Origin: JBJSXF01 sp046086225
GTDB lineage: Bacteria; Actinomycetota; Acidimicrobiia; IMCC26256; PALSA-610
Direction: 5' to 3'
Assembly: GCA_046086225.1 (NCBI GenBank)
Contig: JBJSXF010000055.1
Span: 1 to 8,400 of the forward strand
Length of the DNA stretch: 8,400 bases
Shown: positions 7,101 through 8,400 of the stretch, one piece after another
Layout of the letters: each line of letters starts with the position of its first letter
Position numbering within the stretch: position 1 is the stretch's first letter
Translations under genes and position numbers: made by a program
Notes under the pieces: generated by a model
What the model was told of the DNA's origin: nothing
Databases searched by the model: none
What the model saw: only the letters and a program-made list of their open reading frames with translations

Positions 7101-7531
7101 CCGGCCGGAGCGCCACCCGCCAGCGACTCGACCGCCCGGGCGGTGCCGATGCGGTCACGGCTGATCGACCAGCAGGCGTCACGCACCGCGATGACCGCCG
7201 CGTTGGCCGCTTCGAGATCGTCGGGGGCGAGTGCGCCCTCGTCGATCCGGCGCTCGACCGTCGCGACCGCATCGGTGACCTCTGCGACCGCGTGTTCGAG
7301 CGACGCCCGCCCGGCCGGATCCTCGACGAGCGCGCGGACGCCGTCACCCTCGGAGAGACTCCGGTCGACGGCGCCAAGCGCGGCGGCGATCCCGGCCAGA
7401 CGAACCGGGTCGGGGACGACCCCGATCCCGTCGAGCTCGATCCGAGCGGCCGCGAGCTGCTCGGTGAGAGCGGCCAGGCCGGGGAGGGGGCGGTCGCCGG
7501 GGCGCCGGAGGACGGCGACGATCCCGCACAT
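4106..7531 (-). CDS. glmS: Oversized GlmS-type glutamine:fructose-6-phosphate aminotransferase (1141 aa)
   Basis: The likely reaction is fructose-6-phosphate plus glutamine to glucosamine-6-phosphate plus glutamate. The start is fixed by MCGIV, since Cys2 must become the N-terminal nucleophile. Class II GATase marks are RGRDSAG (167-173), HTRWA (261-265), NAH (274-276), LNGD (295-298) and D320, matching E. coli R26, R73, H86, N98/G99 and D123. The linker LLKEITESP (472-480) leads to SIS domain 1, with SQSGTT (583-588) and VASTKAF (636-642). SIS domain 2 has E723, K727, E730 and H746 at the spacing of E. coli E481, K485, E488 and H504. Normal GlmS is about 610 residues. The extra length is about 140 residues after Cys2, about 50 before HTRWA, about 40 around the linker, and about 300 after the position of catalytic K603, which aligns with R842. 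S303 aligns with A531. No Shine-Dalgarno is obvious in the 11 nt after glmM, so coupling to glmM translation is likely. Family membership is firm. Whether it has full GlmS activity, or a regulated or altered one, is inferred only from its place beside glmM. Confidence 0.85.
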   Translation of the reverse strand: MCGIVAVLRRPGDRPLPGLAALTEQLAAARIELDGIGVVPDPVRLAGIAAALGAVDRSLSEGDGVRALVEDPAGRASLEHAVAEVTDAVATVERRIDEGALAPDDLEAANAAVIAVRDACWSISRDRIGTARAVESLAGGAPAGPAALAALHSVEVALAAIERLEVRGRDSAGLHLLVTGHGLDLADPGIARLVAARAGDRLFTAGSVRVAAGTLGFVFKTAAEIGELGDNTARLREQIRADDLLRIALRAPSASVVVLGHTRWASVGIISEPNAHPLSQEGADPAELPYVTAALNGDVDNYADLQALEHLEFPAEITTDAKVIPALVARRLIRTPDPVTAFRETVATLEGSVAIAAGTALDPEALLLAQRGSGQALYVGLAPWGTVVASEPYGLVAECRALLRLDGETMLVPGDPATQGQVVRVTAAGAGSPTGIGRWSYDGRELPVAADEFTAPEITTRDVDRGDAPHYLLKEITESPGSFRKTLRGKIVDGPAGAEVRLPGSVLPAPVRARLGAGAIRRVLVIGQGTAAVAAEATARALRGALAAATEPPAVSVEATAATELSGFGLGADMSDALVVAISQSGTTTDTNRTVDLVRSRGAVVIAILNRRQSDLADKADGVLHTSDGRDVEMSVASTKAFYAQVAAGFLLADVVAAALGADDEAARAYRRERLAALRGLPVAMESVLTRRAAIGAVARRNALSRRSWAVVGSGPNRVAAQELRIKCSELCYKSISCDVTEDKKHIDLSAEPMVIVCAAGLRGSNADDVAKEIAIYRAHKAAPVAIIDEGDERFSAATDVITVPVVHPDLAFVLCAMAGHLFGYEAALAIDATARPLREARGVVERTLAGLPEGADPLEVMAPALTPHATAFGALLASGDYDGALDAGTAVRLATVLRYATGVLPLDAYQLELGKIGRPSTVVLDLVAALTAAIDTLTRPVDAIKHQAKTVTVGISRTDETLLRVPLVREVLATGAARDALSYRALRTLVALDPAVAEVVGWTRYAIADDRIHVVDRGGIARDIPSRTEANPVLRGTKHRAAAEREVTVARGADGRTLVLVPEVKGNQAVGIALLHVRFHERLSAEGARRVLEGYRDRYRALSDQVTESRPVMRDDILGSVDIVELLTEPVVALARRWPD
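4111..4132. repeat. Perfect 11-bp tandem duplication at the 3' end of the GlmS-type gene
   Basis: The plus-strand unit CGGGCCAGCGC occurs at 4111-4121 and again immediately at 4122-4132. It lies 2 nt inside the TGA stop (4108-4106) of the GlmS-type gene and encodes part of its last residues, VALARRWPD. Because 11 is not a multiple of three, gain or loss of one copy changes the frame. With a single copy the GlmS frame would bypass its stop and continue in frame into nnr. Confidence 0.9.
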
Positions 7532-7542
7532 CGGGGAGCAGT

Positions 7543-8400
7543 CTACGGGCCGTCGGCGGCGCCGAGTTCGGCCCGCACGACCGCTTCGAGCCGGGCGGCG
7601 ACGGCATCGGCTTCGCCCACCGAGGGCGCCTCGACCATGATCCGCACGAGCGGCTCGGTACCCGAGGCCCGCACGAGCACCCGGCCGTTCGCCCCGAGCC
7701 GGGCGGCCGACTCGGCGATCGCCGCCTGCGTCCGGGGCGCCGTCGGCAGTGCACCGGCCGAACCGACCCGCACGTTCACGAGCCGCTGGGGGAACCGCGG
7801 CATCCGGGCGGCGTGGGCGGAGAGCGGACGGCCCGACCGGCGCACGAGATCGGCGAGGAGCAGACCGGTGAGGGTTCCGTCACCCGTGGTCGCATGCGCG
7901 GGCAGCACGATGTGCCCGGACTGCTCACCCCCGAGTCCGGCCCCGACCTCACCCATCGCGGCCACCACGTGACGGTCGCCGACCGGGGTCTCGACGACGG
8001 TGATGCCCGCGTCGGCGAGCGCCCGCCGGAGCCCGAGGTTCGACATGACGGTCACGACGACCGTTCCCGAGGCGAGCGCACCCCGATCGGCGAGGTCGAG
8101 GGCGAGGGCGGTCATGATCACGTCGCCGTCGACGATCGCGCCGTGCTCGTCGACAGCGATGACCCGGTCGGCATCGCCGTCGAGGGCGAGGCCGAGGTCG
8201 GCGCCCACCTCGCCGACGCGCGCCGCCAGCGCCTCGGGGTGGGTCGCGCCGCAACCGGCATTGATGTTGGTGCCGTCGGGATCGGCGGCCATGACCGTGA
8301 CCTCGGCCCCGGCCGCCCGCAGCGCGGCGGGTCCGACGACCGAAGCCGCGCCGTTCGCGCAGTCGACGACCACCCGGAGCCCGGCGAGGTCCCGACCCGC
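7543..8400 (-). CDS. glmM: Phosphoglucosamine mutase GlmM, C-terminal part (5' end outside window)
   Basis: GlmM interconverts glucosamine-6-phosphate and glucosamine-1-phosphate in the cytoplasm, feeding UDP-GlcNAc and peptidoglycan synthesis. The frame is open to the right edge, so the 285 residues seen are the C-terminal two thirds of a protein usually near 450 residues. The N-terminal phosphoserine loop lies outside. Visible marks, numbered from the window edge, are VVDCANGA (11-18), the Mg-binding loop DGDADR (74-79, metal aspartates 74, 76 and 78), the sugar-binding loop GGEQSGH (157-163) followed by TTGDG (171-175), and the phosphate-binding motif RASGTEPLVRIMVE (244-257). DGDADR instead of DGDGDR is, as I recall, normal in actinobacteria. 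The gene ends with TAG 11 nt before the GlmS-type gene, so the two are probably cotranscribed and act in consecutive steps. The motif set and context favour GlmM over other phosphohexomutases. Confidence 0.95.
   Translation of the reverse strand, partial: AGRDLAGLRVVVDCANGAASVVGPAALRAAGAEVTVMAADPDGTNINAGCGATHPEALAARVGEVGADLGLALDGDADRVIAVDEHGAIVDGDVIMTALALDLADRGALASGTVVVTVMSNLGLRRALADAGITVVETPVGDRHVVAAMGEVGAGLGGEQSGHIVLPAHATTGDGTLTGLLLADLVRRSGRPLSAHAARMPRFPQRLVNVRVGSAGALPTAPRTQAAIAESAARLGANGRVLVRASGTEPLVRIMVEAPSVGEADAVAARLEAVVRAELGAADGP

Noticed and set aside
7532..7542. Possible glmS riboswitch/ribozyme upstream of the GlmS-type gene
   Set aside because: Only 11 nt separate it from glmM, leaving no room for a ribozyme, and that element belongs mainly to Firmicutes.
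4085..7972. A plus-strand open frame of 1295 codons antisense to the GlmS-type gene and part of glmM
   Set aside because: Its translation is dominated by Arg, Gly, His, Asp and Glu with no domain motif, as expected opposite a high-GC gene. The minus-strand frame has a complete set of family motifs.

Overview
The window is very GC-rich (roughly 70-75 percent by eye) and fully packed with genes on the minus strand. Six genes run head to tail with junctions of -4 to +11 nt, so they probably form one operon or part of one. Gene order, GTG starts and composition point to a high-GC actinobacterium. The very long GlmS-type protein makes me suspect Acidimicrobiia or a similar deep branch, but that rests on memory of such proteins and is only an inference.

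Layout in the direction of transcription (right to left): glmM, phosphoglucosamine mutase, missing its 5' end (8400-7543); a GlmS-type glutamine:fructose-6-phosphate aminotransferase of 1141 residues, nearly twice the usual length (7531-4106); nnr, a fused NAD(P)HX epimerase/dehydratase (4094-2640); alr, alanine racemase (2639-1527); a membrane-anchored alpha/beta hydrolase (1530-541); and the N-terminal 180 residues of a family S58 (DmpA/NylC-type) self-processing peptidase (540-1), cut by the window edge before its catalytic nucleophile. No RNA genes, mobile elements, CRISPR arrays, promoters or terminators were seen, and no gene-free stretch exceeds 11 nt.

The genes fit cell-wall precursor supply. 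GlmS and GlmM make glucosamine-6-phosphate and then glucosamine-1-phosphate for UDP-GlcNAc, and Alr makes D-alanine. Nnr is metabolite repair that commonly sits beside alr in actinobacteria. The hydrolase is a frequent passenger after alr. The S58 peptidase stands where tsaE usually follows, and acpS, often found between glmS and nnr, is absent.

The most unusual object is the GlmS-type protein. Its GATase and double-SIS cores are recognisable and most catalytic positions align at the expected spacing. It carries about 140 extra residues directly after the Cys2 strand, about 50 more before the HTRW motif, about 300 unrecognised residues at the C-terminus, and altered isomerase-site positions. 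A perfect 11-bp tandem duplication at its 3' end decides whether its frame stops or runs into nnr.
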